From contig CM043967.1 in the NCBI GenBank assembly GCA_014529385.2, forward strand, positions 128,625,182-128,689,181: a stretch of 64,000 bases of DNA, written 5' to 3'. Each line of letters begins with the position of its first letter. Position 1 is the stretch's first letter. The stretch comes from Adiantum capillus-veneris (Eukaryota > Streptophyta > Polypodiopsida > Polypodiales > Pteridaceae). Below the pieces are notes generated by a model. That model saw only the letters and a program-made list of their open reading frames with translations. It was not told the origin of the DNA and ran no database searches. This document shows, piece after piece, positions 22,408 to 32,623 of this stretch. A program made the position numbers and the translations under genes.

Positions 22408-23826
22408 ATGGAGTTTAATTTTCCGGAGTTTAGTGGGAAATCAAATGAAAGTTCTAAAGGTTTCATTGAGAGAATGGAGTTTGCTTGCCTTCTTGCTGAC
22501 AAGCAAGACCCAGCGTTGGTGCTACGAATCTTCTACTTCTGTTTGAAGGGAGATGCTAGGGAATGGTTGGAAGGCTACGAAAAGGAGCTACAATCATCCT
22601 AACCTCCTCAAGTCATGACTTATGAAATGGTAAGGCATGCTTTTCTTACACACTTTCAATTGGTGGAAGACCCACAAAAGGTATGGCAGTCTATTCAAGG
22701 CTTAGTACAAGATGAAGGCCAAACCATAGAAGACTTTGTCAAGGCATTCAATGCGTTATGGGCAAAGTGGTGTACATCTTTGGGGGCTGAAATTCCTCCA
22801 GCCATGTTGAAGAAGGACAGGTTTCTTGCAAGCTTGAGGAGTAACCTACGCTTGAAGGTAGAGCTTAAGCATCCAAGGACCTTTGAGGAGGCAGTTGAAA
22901 TTGCAAAGAATAAAGAGTGGAAAGCAGAGCGTCTTCATCAACTTGGAATCAATGTGGAGCCAAAGCTTGAAGTGAAAGCGGTAGAGCAACCAAGGGTCCT
23001 CATCAGGGAGCCAGGTTATGATCAACAAGCTTCTCATGATGTGAATGCCTTTCGCAAGGAGATGCAAGAGGTTGTAGGTCTTATGAAGAATCTTAGTGTG
23101 CATATGATGGGAGGTGGAAGAGGTCAAAGTTCTGGATATGGATGTGGTTATGGAAGCAATGAGGGTTATACAAGTGGTAGAGGAAGAGGCATGGCTGGAA
23201 GAGGGGATATGTTTCAATGCTACAATTGTGGTGAATGGGGTCATAAAAGCCCTCAATGTGACAAGCCAAAGAGAATGGGTGGAGACATGTTTCCTCTTCC
23301 TCCACAAATTCCTTCTCGAGCTCAAGATTATGGTATTGAGATTAAAGGGGAAGCAGGACCCAGTGGATTGACAGCAGAAGAGAAGGGCAAAACAAAAGTG
23401 GTAAGCATAATCCGTTTGGAGAAGAAAGAGGATGATTTGGGAGCTATGGTCATGACTGTAGGTAAGAGGGTTACAAGAGATCATGACATGAGTGATGCAA
23501 GTCCCAGCCATAAAAGAGGGAAACAGGTTGAAACAGGTACAGGTAAAGAGAAGAAGAAGAGAAAGCCCAGGAAACATTACAATGCATCCGACTTTTCTTT
23601 GGGAGAAGGGCAGCCAAATTATAGTTTAAGGGCTGATTTGGTGGGTAGAAAGGCTGATGTTACCTTTGGGCAACTCATGGAGATGTGTCCCAAGTTAAAG
23701 AGGCAATGGAAGCACGTAGTCAACCCCATGAAGAAGGAGCTTGCAAGGGGGTCAGTGAGAGTCTTGTCTTTGAATGAGCTACCTGATATATGTCCTACTA
23801 TGGATGCATGGCATAAGAGGAAGTGA
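22408..23826 (+). pseudogene. gag: gag of element E (two nonsense codons)
   Basis: The structural polyprotein starts at ATG 22408 shortly after the primer site (MEFNFPEFSGKSNES). The capsid domain shows WLEGYEKEL, a TAA at 22600-22602, then FVKAFNALWAKWC and MLKKDRFLASL. A Gly/Arg-rich segment (GYGCGYGSNEGYTSGRGRG) precedes an intact CCHC zinc knuckle CYNCGEWGHKSPQC at 23218-23259, which binds element RNA. A Lys-rich linker leads to TGA at 23824-23826, after which protease continues in the same frame. Both stops are one transition away from a likely sense codon (CAA for the first, TGG or CGA for the second). Confidence 0.9.
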
Positions 23827-24552
23827 ATTGGAGAGGCTTATATTGATGGAGGTGCACAGGTATGTGTTATTACTCAAGCTTGTGTATCAAAGTTGGGACT
23901 CAACAGGGTGAAGAATTCAGGTTTTCGCATAAAGCTTGCCAACCAATCAAGGGTGAGGTGCTTGGGAGTTGTAAATGACTTGGAGGTGGATGTATTTGAT
24001 GTTAAAGTGCTGGTCAATTGCCATGTTATGCCCACGGGTATTGGTGCTTTCCCTCTCATCCTTGGAAGACCATGTTTACAGGCAACCAAAGCTATACAGG
24101 ATTGGGGACATGGTACCATCACTCTCTACAATAGAAGGGGTGATAAGAAGAGGTTTGACATGGCTAGCAAGCAATCTTTGGATGCTGATTTTGATGAGAA
24201 AATTGATGAAGAAGAGTACTCAAGTGAAGAAGAAGACAATGGGGATGAGGGCAGTGAAGTGGAAGATAGCAGTGATAGTGATCTAGATGTTTCCTCCTTG
24301 TTTCTTGAAGAAGAGCATGATGAGAAACAAAGATTTCTTGGCCTTATGGAGAATGAGGATATCTCTGGTCCTTATGAGCAAATTGAAGAGATGATGCAAC
24401 CCAAAGTTCAACCTAATGTCAAACAAGAGCTGATACAAGTTATGTTGTTTTCCGACTTGACTAGTCATGAGAAGGGTGAGTACCTACATATGATACAACA
24501 ATTTCCCAATTTATTCATCACTTCTTATGAGGAAATTAGAGGCTTTAAGTGA
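23827..24552 (+). pseudogene. Protease region of element E (DGGA type)
   Basis: It is in frame with gag. AYIDGGAQVCVITQACVSKL carries the catalytic-type Asp at 23845-23847 in a D-G-G-A setting, and FPLILGRPCLQATKAIQDWG is the second conserved block. A strongly acidic linker (DEEEYSSEEEDNGDEGSEVE) joins it to RT. A TGA at 24550-24552 (FK-stop-EEIHIP) most simply replaces TGG. The same DGG signature occurs in elements D, G and H and in the 17.1-18.1 kb ORF, tying these together as related lineages. Confidence 0.85.
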
Positions 24553-25300
24553 GAGGAAATCCACATTCCAATCAAGGAAGGAGCTCAGCCCGTACGCCAA
24601 AAGCTAAGGAGAATGGGACAGGTACAACTTAATGCTTTAAAGGAAGAGGTAGACAAGCTTCTTGAAGCAGGTTTCATATGTCCTGTGAGCACTGCAGAAT
24701 GGGTGAGTCCCATTGTTGTCACACCCAAGAAGGATGGAAAGTGGAGGATATGTGTTGATTTTAAGCCTCCTAACGCAGCCATGAAGAGGGATCCATACCC
24801 TCTTCCTTTCATAGATGACATACTTGATTCTATTGCAAGGCATGAGAGGTATAGCATATGTGACGGATTCTCTGGATATTTTCAGCTCACCTTGGCTTTG
24901 GAAGATCAAAAGAAGACCACATTTATCACGCCATGGGGATGCTTTTGTTATTGTGTGCTTCCTTTTGGTCTTATGAATGGATGTGCGTGGTATCAAAAGC
25001 GCATCAACAAGGTGTTCTCTCCCTTTCTTGGCAAGTTTGTGAAGGATCTTATTGATGACTTTTGTGTTTATAGCTCTAGAAAGGATCATTGTGCAAAGCT
25101 TGGGATGGCATTGAAGCAATATGATGAAAGTGGAGGTCAACTCAACCCAAAGAAATGTCATCTCGCTCAACCAAGAGTGAAGTTTTTGGGGCATATGATC
25201 TCAGAGAATGAGATTGAAGCGGATCCTGACAAAGTGAAGGCTTTGGTGCTCCTCCCATCACCTAAAGATAAAAAGCAACTTTCTACTTTATATGGAAAGG
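24553..25300 (+). pseudogene. Reverse transcriptase of element E
   Basis: It continues in the gag-protease frame. RT blocks in order: SPIVVTPKKDGKWRICVDF, DPYPLPFIDDILD, FSGYFQLTLALEDQKKTTFI, PFGLMNGCAWYQKRI, and the catalytic DLIDDFCVYSS with the two Asp codons at 25054-25059. Then come LNPKKCHLAQPRVKFLGHMI and the start of the connection (DPDKVKALVLLPSPKDKKQL). The RT region itself has no stop. A frameshift at about 25290 moves the frame for the rest of pol, within the short link to RNase H. Confidence 0.92.
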
Positions 25301-26503
25301 TTCATTCCTTTGTCCTCTCAACTTCTTTATCCTCTACAACAAGTAGCAAGGTTGGATCCTCTACAATGGACAAATGAATGTGAAGAGTTTTTTCAAGGTA
25401 TCAAAGAGGTTCTTGGATCTCTTCCTGCTATGCAAGCTCCTAATTGGGATAAGGAGTTTTATGTGAATCCATCAGTAGGTGAGGATGCTATTGGAGCTAT
25501 GCTTCTTCAACGAGGTAACAATTCCCATTGCATGAAGCCTATCTATTGTGCTAGCAGGGTGAAGCTAGAGGTGGAGAGAGGCTATACTGAGGTGGAGCTC
25601 ATCACGGTGAGTGTGATTTATGGATATAGAAGGTTTAGGCACTACCTTCTCCCTAAACCATTCACATTCCTCACTAGCTACACTCTTCTACCTCAATTGG
25701 TGAATAGCCCTACTTTGTCAAAGAGGCTCATGAAGTGGATTGTGGAGCTACAGGAATTCCAATTCTCTTTTCTTGTTGAGGAGAGTACAAGGGCTACATT
25801 GGCTGATTTTCTTACCTATAAGGAAAGCCCTCTTCTTCTTAAGGAGGATGCAATGAAGAAGCAACACATGGAAGCTCTTGACATAGACAATGCCTATCTA
25901 TTGTTTTTTGATGGCTCTTACAGGAAAGCGCATGGTGAAGCTTCAGGAGGTGTGGTAGTTTATGATCCTCAAGGTGCTTTTGTAACTAAAAGGAGTTTGA
26001 AGCTTACAGAACAAAGCAACAATGAAGCTGAGTATGCTACTTTGGAGAAAGGTCTCAACCTTTTCCTTGAGCTTGGCATCCGTCGTGTGAGGGTAAGAGG
26101 TGATGCTCTTTTGGTGATGAAGCAAGTACTTGGGGTGTGGCAAAGTAAGAATACAAGGCTGAAAAATATGTGTTTTCAAGTGAAGAATCTACTTAAGCAT
26201 TTTGAAGCTTGGAGTTTAAGGCATGTGGACATGTCTCAAAATGAAGAAGCACATGGTGCAGCGCAAGCTTCAATTGGGAAATTGTATGTGATAAGGGATG
26301 ATTCTCCTCTTTATTTAGGAATGGAAGCTTTAGAGAGGGAGGAAGAGTTTCTACAAACAGGTATGCTTCCATCAGAGTTGGAAAAGCCAAAAAAGTACGC
26401 CTTCCTACGTCGTGCCAAAAGGTATGTGCTACTTGGTGATGCCGTGTATATGAAGGGGGCTGACCTTGGGATGAGAAAAGTGCCTTGGAAAGAGGAAATT
26501 TAA
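25301..26503 (+). pseudogene. RNase H and second archaeal-type RNase H of element E
   Basis: The first RNase H is degenerate (FYVNPSVGEDAIGAMLLQRG, KPIYCASRVKLEVERGYTEV, YRRFRHYLLPKPFTFLTSYT). It is followed by RLMKWIVELQEFQF and ATLADFLTY. The second domain (about 25896-26270) begins LLFFDGSYRKAHGEASGGVV, with a conserved Asp, then SNNEAEYATLEKGLNLFLEL with the Glu and VRVRGDALLVMKQV with the second Asp. At the usual last-Asp position the text is NEEAHGAA, so that residue seems lost. Two RNase H domains define the Tat lineage. The region ends at a TAA (26501-26503) best explained as a former CAA. Confidence 0.88.
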
Positions 26504-27700
26504 AAAATTTTAGAGGAGAATCATGAGGGTTCTTGTGGTGGTCACTTTGCTGCAAAGATCACTTTGCATAAAGTCTTGCAGGAGGGTTATGTGTGGCCAA
26601 GTGTTCAACGTGATGTTCATCATTGGTGCAAGTCTTGTAAAGAGTGTCAAAGCATGGCAAATAGGGTTCTCAAATCAGAAATTAGAGGCACCATTGTGGC
26701 TTATGATGTGTTTGAGAAGTGGGGTATTGATGCAATAGGTCTTCTACCTATGACAACTAGAGGCAAATGTTACATACTTACTGCTGTTGACTATCTATCC
26801 ATGTGGGCCGAAGCCAAAGCTGTCAAGCACATCACGAGTAAAGATGTTTCCTTATTTATATATGAAGATATTTGATGCAAATTTGGCATGCCATTGGAGT
26901 TACTTTCTGACAAGGGTCCAAGTTTCAGGGGAGAGTTGGTGGATTATCTATGTGAAAAGCTTCATGTGCATCGCAGGTTTACTACTCCATATTATCCCCA
27001 ATGCAATGGCATGAATGAAAGGTTTAATGGAGATCTCATAAGGATGCTTACAAAGATGACAAGAAACAATGTGAAGACTTGGGATTTAGAGCTACCTTGT
27101 GCTCTATGGGCTTATAGGACTGCCATCAAATCCGGTACTGGTTTTTCTCCCTTCCATCTAGTTTTTGGCAAAGAGGCTTTACTTCCTATTGAGGTGGAGA
27201 TACCATCCTTGAAGATGATTCTAAAGCTTGAAGAAGAGCCCAAGGATGCATTCAAGGAAAGACTTTTATATTTGCAATGTGTACAATTGGATAGGGTGTT
27301 AGCTTTTGAGCATTATGAGCAGGTCTTGAAGAAGAGTCAAGCAAAGGCAAATGAGAAGGTAAAGAACAAGGACATCAAGAAGGGTGACATGGTGCTTCGT
27401 TACAATAGTAAGATTGATAGAAATTTTCAAAATAAATTTCAAATCAAGTGGCAAGGTCCTTTCTTGGTCTTAAACAGGTTTCCGAATGGTACATATCAGC
27501 TTGCTGACTTGGATGGTACCCCGCATAAAGCACGTGTGAATGGCTACAGGTTGAAGAAGTATATTGCAAGGTTGATGACTGTGATTGAGGATGAGCATTC
27601 TTTTGAAGAATTTTCTGATCATGTGGTTAATGATGAAGATGAGTTGAAGACTCCCTCATGTGGTTTACAGGATCTCTTTTGTGCTGCCGATCATGAATGA
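26504..27700 (+). pseudogene. Integrase of element E (one nonsense codon)
   Basis: It is in frame with the RNase H segment. The His/Cys zinc region reads HEGSCGGHFAAKITLHKVL and WCKSCKECQSM. The catalytic core holds the three acidic residues: WGIDAIG, LLSDKGPSFRG, and NGMNERFNGD. A TGA at 26873-26875, between YEDI and CKFGMP, most simply replaces TGG. The C-terminal region contains the GPF/Y-type segment KWQGPFLVLNRFPNGTYQL. The ORF ends at 27700, only 27 bases before the 3' LTR, so E has no extra 3' ORF. Confidence 0.92.
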
Positions 27701-27727
27701 TCTACCAGCCTGGGGTGTGGCAAACTA

Positions 27728-28598
27728 TGTTGGGCGCATTTCTGACACCCCGTTTTTTGTAAATTTGTACTTACCGACATGACGCCCAATGTCAAAAGGG
27801 CGTGTGGGCTTTATTTTTGTGGGTTTTTGAGCTTGCTTTAGCAAGCACATGTACATGCACTGCAAGTCGCTAGTCTAGTGACAGTTGTCGGGCTACTGTA
27901 AGTTCCTGTGAGTAAGTTTTTTGAAGTGAGCCTTGTATATAACTAAAACTCATGTACAAACTAAAAAAAATTCAGCCAAAGATCAGAAATTTGCAGGTTT
28001 TATCTCGTTCTGTCTCCTTGGTGCTCTTGGATGCAGTTTTTTCCCCGACTAGCCTTCTCTACATGTAGTCGTGCTGGGACAGCTCTCTGTTCGCGTCAAT
28101 TTTGCTCATGGGGGCGTATGGAATCAATTTTAGTCATCTTCAGATTTCTAGCCAGTTATTTTTCAAGATTTCTCTCACGATTTAAAGTGCCCCAATTGGC
28201 GTTGTGCTCATCAGGTTACGACTAGTTCTCTGCAGGGTTATGGCTATGGCAGCCTAGTGGCAAATTGTGTGTAGACATATTCGGAGGGCATGTATCTATG
28301 AATTGTGGAATTGATGTTGAAGTTGTGGGCTTGTGATGTTTGATTTTGAAAGGAGAGGCTCTTGTGTTCATATGCATTGGTCGGCGTGTGTTGTAAATCC
28401 GTGCTTTGACAGGGTTTTGCTCCTATGTGACATAGTCTCTTGGGTGGGCGACGGCTAGTAAATTCCCAAGGGTCTACTCCTATTGGACTTGTGGTGTTTC
28501 AAAAGGATTTTTCGAAGATTTTGGTGTCTTTTAGTTCTCTTTCAACGCTCTTGGGTGACATCGCTATAGAGGTGTTCCAGTTTGCTTGTTTCCCAACA
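27728..28598 (+). repeat. 3' LTR of element E
   Basis: It begins TGTTGGGCGC and ends TTTCCCAACA, pairing with 21472-22343. The purine-rich GGGGTGTGGCAAA just upstream is the likely polypurine tract. ACGT follows directly and matches the bases before the 5' LTR. Confidence 0.93.
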
Positions 28599-29000
28599 AC
28601 GTGTATTGAGCAATCCCTAAAAATTTGATCTTCTAGATTATAAAAGTGTCTGATAGTGATCAACATCCCTTAGAGCATCTTCCTTTGATTTGAGAATAGT
28701 CCTATTTTCCCAGAGAAGGTTGTGGATTTTCTTTTCTAGTGCTTCCTTCTCTTTTGTGTTGTTGTTCTTGTATCTGAATAGCCAAGTCTTTGGCTACCCA
28801 ACTTGTCTTCTCCTCCCTTAGTTTCTTTAGCTCCTCCTGAGCATGTTGAAGTTCTAGTTGCAGTGTTACATTTGTATTGGAACTGAAGGTTTGAGCTTCC
28901 ATCATTTGTTCAATATCATTGACTATCGTATTTTTAGCTTGATTGAATTGCTCTCGCACAACCTTGAGTGGTTACCTTTGAATCTATGTTGTCCATTTTC
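28599..29000 (-). pseudogene. N-terminal part of the extra 3' ORF of element F
   Basis: A minus-strand frame of about 85 codons at 28959-28702 is rich in Glu, Gln and Lys and has heptad-like spacing (LELQHAQEELKKLREEK, DLAIQIQEQQHK), indicating a coiled coil. It lies after the integrase end of F and continues across the E insertion into 21471. An in-frame ATG context slightly upstream (MDNIDSKV, about 28993) is a candidate start, with one frameshift after it. There are no homologous frames elsewhere in this window. Confidence 0.5.
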
Positions 29001-29459
29001 TAAGCTGACACTGGAAATGGATATGGCAAATTAGATTTGTCTGGTTTCATTATCACTAGTCTTCCATTGAGAGGTAATGTTTGCAACCTCTACAATTGAT
29101 CTAGCTTAACAATGGCCATGCTATTGGCATGAATGCTCCATTAGTTGTCCGTCCTTGGTCTCTACACTCTAGTTGTGACATGTCAAACATGCATTGGCTT
29201 GTCCGGTTAATCATTCCTAGAGAGATTCACTTTGAGATTTGCTTCATTCTCCTCTTTTAGATGGCTGGGATTTTAAATGGTTGTTTGGTCTAGACTCGAC
29301 TAGTTGGGTGACTGGTGCAGGTTCCCACACTGAATTGATCGAATCACTCACTATTATTGGTACTGGTTACCTCATTGAGATGACATATAACAAGTCGAGT
29401 AGTTCCTCTTTCGGTTGTGAACGTGGTTTTGATTCTAGGTCTAGAACACCTTTTGTTCT
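29001..29459. other. F sequence between integrase and the 3' ORF
   Basis: Minus-strand fragments here are short and interrupted. I found no recognisable domain. It may be the 5' part of the extra ORF or an untranslated spacer. Confidence 0.35.
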
Positions 29460-30480
29460 AAATAATAGAGCTTGATCTTGGCCTTGTTGTACACTCTTGG
29501 CAACAGTAGACCAGATAAATCTTTGAGTCTCATTGTTCCATTTGAAAATACCCAATCCACCTCATAGGGTCCTAACCATGCTATTTTCAGATTGAGTTTA
29601 TTTGGTCCCTGTTTGGACTGGTAAAGTAGAACTAGGTCCCCTCTCCAGAATTATCTAACCTTGACTCTACTGTCATGCCAATTCTTTCTCCTTTGTTTTA
29701 TCACTTCTTGTTCCATCATAGCCCTCTCTCGGATCTCATCCAAGCATAATAGATAATCAAATTCTTTCTTCAGGTTCTTATTAAAATCCATCCCATATTC
29801 AAGTGTTAGTCTCAAAGTTAAGGAATCACAAATTCCATAGGTACAACTGTTTTTGTGCCATAAACCAATTCAAATGGATTCATGCCCGTTGTGACTTTGT
29901 AAGGTGTTCGGTAGGCCCATAATGTTGTTTGAAGTTTGGCATCCCAATGGTATTTCTCCTTATGAGAAAGTTTTGTAAGAATAGTCTTGATGGCTTTATT
30001 ACTACTTTCAGCCTTGACCATTGCATGTGGAATGATATGGTGTTGACTTCCTATGTTTGGCTGAAAACATTTCCCCATCAGAATCTCCATCTTATCATAA
30101 ATGAAATGAGTGCCCTAGTTTGACACTATCTCAATGGGACAACCATATTTGCACATGATATTCTTATAAAAGAATGAAGCACTTGACATAGTAGTGTTTT
30201 CTGGTAGAGTTTTTGCCTCCACCCATTTGCTGACATATATAGCAAGTATCCATAATAATGTACTTATTCTTTCTGGGAGTGATCTTTTTGAATGGTCTTA
30301 TGAAATCAAGTCCCCATTTCATAATAATTCCTAATGAGATAATTGGAGTTAGTGGTGTCATGTTAGCTATTATTGGTCTATGCATCCTCTGGCAGATATC
30401 ACAAGTCTTACAAAATGTTCCGATATCAGCCATCATTGACTGCCACCATAATCGTGCCTGAACGATTTTCTTTTATGTGA
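29460..30480 (-). pseudogene. Integrase of element F, decayed
   Basis: On the minus strand: the Cys pair of the zinc region in FCKTCDICQRMHRP, the first catalytic Asp in KWGLDFIRPFKK, and the third-residue region VKAESSNKAIKTIL with its Glu. Then come LWAYRTPYKVTTGMNPFELV and the C-terminal GPY segment AWLGPYEVDWVFSNGTMRL. The second catalytic Asp is replaced by Asn (codon on the minus strand at 30118-30120), followed by a stop where a Gln is expected. Several frameshifts are present. The fold is typical of Ty3/gypsy integrase, and this copy must be inactive. Confidence 0.85.
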
Positions 30481-31260
30481 TGTCAATTGAAAACTATCCT
30501 CCAACATCACCCTTATGTGCTTCAATGATGAACAACATGCGTCCTTTTAAAGGTACACAATGCCAAAGCACTCCATCAATTGCCAATCTATAAAGTGATT
30601 ATGCAATAATGGTGAATTTAAGACTTCTAATGATCAATGCATTTTTCTTATTTTGAGGCTACTTTTTTGGGAATTTACCCAGCTAAAGGAAATCATATAC
30701 CTCTTGCCATTCTAGGTCTGGTTCTTCCTCAACTGTGCTTTGAAATATTTCAACGTCTACTGGTTCATCTCTCAAGGATGTTTCAGAGTACCCTTCACTG
30801 CTTCTTGAAAGAAAGTCAGTGAAAAATCTTGAATTGGAATTGCATTAAGAACACCACCCATCTGATCAATCTTCCTTGTATGATCACTTTATTAATAAAA
30901 AAAATAAAGCCTAATGATCCACATAAAAGTGAAATAATTTCGCAAGTAAATAATGTCTGAAATTAGTTGCACTAAACACCATTCCCAGTGACTCTCATTT
31001 TGTTTTTGAATATCTTTGTTTGGATGAACTGAACCTGCATAACTGGAAAAGTGACTGGGTAGTCCGTCTTCCCATCAGCCTGAGTTAGTATAGCCCCCAT
31101 CGCCATTCTTGAAGCATCAACATGTACATGAAAGATAATATCCCAGTTGGATTGGCAAAGAACTGGCTTCCTGCTAATTGCATCTTTCAAGCATTGAAAG
31201 GTTTTCTCACATTCTTCAGTTCAGATGTACTTAGTTCCTTTCTTTATGAGCTCATAAAGG
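30481..31260 (-). pseudogene. RNase H region of element F, decayed
   Basis: Minus-strand text includes KDAISRKPVLCQSNWDIIFH, VHVDASRMAMGAILTQADGK with the first Asp, and further on NFRHYLLAKLFHFYVDH. Stops and frameshifts separate the blocks. The following linker (about 30860-30500) leads straight to the integrase zinc region. I could not find a second, archaeal-type RNase H, in contrast to E and D. Confidence 0.75.
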
Positions 31261-32230
31261 GGTAAGGCTTTAACTGCAAACATGTGAACAAATCTTTGAT
31301 AAAAATTTATGTGCCCCAAGAATTACCTAAATTCTGAGACCATAGTTGGTTCTCCGGCTTGTTGAATAATCTTGATCTTGTCCTCATCCATCTTGATGCC
31401 ATTTCTTGAAACAATGTGTCCGAGTAACTGACCTTTCCTAACCATAAACACACATTTAAATGGGTTTAAGAAAATTATTTTCTCCCTGCACCTTTCAAAA
31501 ACCATTTCCAAATATAATATATGCATCTCTTCAGTGGAAAACAAAATGAAGTCATCTACAAAGATGGCTAAAAATTTATGCAGAAACTCACTAAATATTT
31601 TCATCATGGACCTCTAAAATGTAGCTAGAGCATTACAAAGTCTAAATAAATGCTCCTCACTCAGTTACAAATGTTTCTTTTACTATGTCTTCTGGTTCAA
31701 TCATTAGTTCTTTGTAGTCACTATAGCCATCCATAAAGCTATACATTTTGTGGCATGCAATTTGGTCCTGCATCATATTTGTAAATGGTAGTGGAAAGGG
31801 GTATTTAATGGTTTGGGAATTGACTCTGAGCTTTCCATTCTTCTTTAGAACTACCACTAGAGGAAATAACCATTTTTTGTTGGCTACCTCTGTAATGAAT
31901 CATACCTGAAGCAAATTATAAATGTCCTCTTTGACTTTCTTTGCATAATTGGGATTCATTCTGTATCTTTGTAGTCTTACTAGTTTCACATTGGGTTTCA
32001 ATGGCATGCACTACAAAAATAAATGAAACCCAGTCTATGTGTTCAATCTCGTAGATAAAATCCGCTTCCCTAAGCTTGTTTATCTCCTCTTTGATCTTTT
32101 TGGCAAAAGTCTCATTATATGTATAGGGACATTGTGCATGAGGCTTTGTGTAACTCTTAAGAGGTATGCAATGTTCAAAGATTCTTGGATCTAGTCCCTT
32201 AAGCCATTTGTATGACCTTACAAACACATC
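31261..32230 (-). pseudogene. Reverse transcriptase of element F, decayed
   Basis: The minus strand holds HCIPLKSYTKPHAQCPYTYN and EINKLREADFIYEI (N-terminal RT), then VLKKNGKLRVNSQTIKYPFP and KMYSFMDGYSDYKEL. The palm segment is FLAIFVDDFILFSTEEMHIL with an intact FVDD catalytic pair, followed by CREKIIFLNPFKCVF and GQLLGHIVSRNGIKMDEDKI. Pieces lie in different frames, with stops between. The block between YSDY and MMKIF that contains PFGL is damaged. It is unrelated in detail to the chromoviruses A and C. Confidence 0.85.
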
Positions 32231-32623
32231 TCTATATTGCTTGATTTTTCTATTAATACCTACTCTTCCTCGTCTGTGAAGATCGTGGCAATGTGTGCTG
32301 GCTTTGGTTCCTCATCGGGTTTAGCTAGGTCAATGCGCTTGGATTTCTTAGGTCCATGATAAGGTGTTCTAGGTTCCTTAAATTCTAAAATTGAACTATG
32401 ATCTTTTGATCTTGTATCATGTACTTTTTGTAGTGAGAGGGTTCGTCAAATGTGTTCGTCTCCAATTCCTCTTCACGCTCATCTCTATCATCCAAACCTC
32501 TTTCAAGGTTTGGTTTAGTTTTTTATATTCACATTTGTGCTCAATTTTTTTCATCCTAGATGACGCTTTGGTGGTGGATTTTGTTTTCACCTTGTTTTGC
32601 TTCTTAGGATTGGTCTTTGTTAA
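32231..32623 (-). pseudogene. Linker upstream of the F reverse transcriptase
   Basis: A Lys/Thr-rich minus-strand frame (KKQNKVKTKSTTKASSRMKK) at 32626-32417 is a basic linker. It continues in frame on the other side of the TTAA-flanked insertion at 33956, which shows the insertion came later. Confidence 0.45.

Larger units (their letters stand above)
21472..28598 (+). mobile_element. Element E: nearly complete Tat-type Ty3/gypsy retrotransposon
   Basis: The 7127-bp element has two LTRs of 872 and 871 bp, a primer site, and gag, protease, RT, RNase H, a second archaeal-type RNase H and integrase in one continuous coding region. It is broken only by five nonsense codons and one frameshift. 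ACGT flanks both ends (21468-21471 and 28599-28602). The LTR termini form an inverted repeat TGTTGGG...CCCAACA. The second RNase H is the hallmark of the plant Tat lineage. It is inserted into the extra ORF of element F, in the opposite orientation. Confidence 0.93.

Noticed and set aside
22846-23577. Long reverse frame of 243 codons
   Set aside because: It lies antisense to the well-supported gag of element E and has no recognisable domain; it is a shadow of the sense coding bias. The same holds for 24637-25194 and 26193-26555.
18872-29000. Calling the extra F ORF an envelope gene
   Set aside because: No signal peptide, transmembrane segment or fusion-like hydrophobic stretch can be seen; only its position resembles env-like ORFs.
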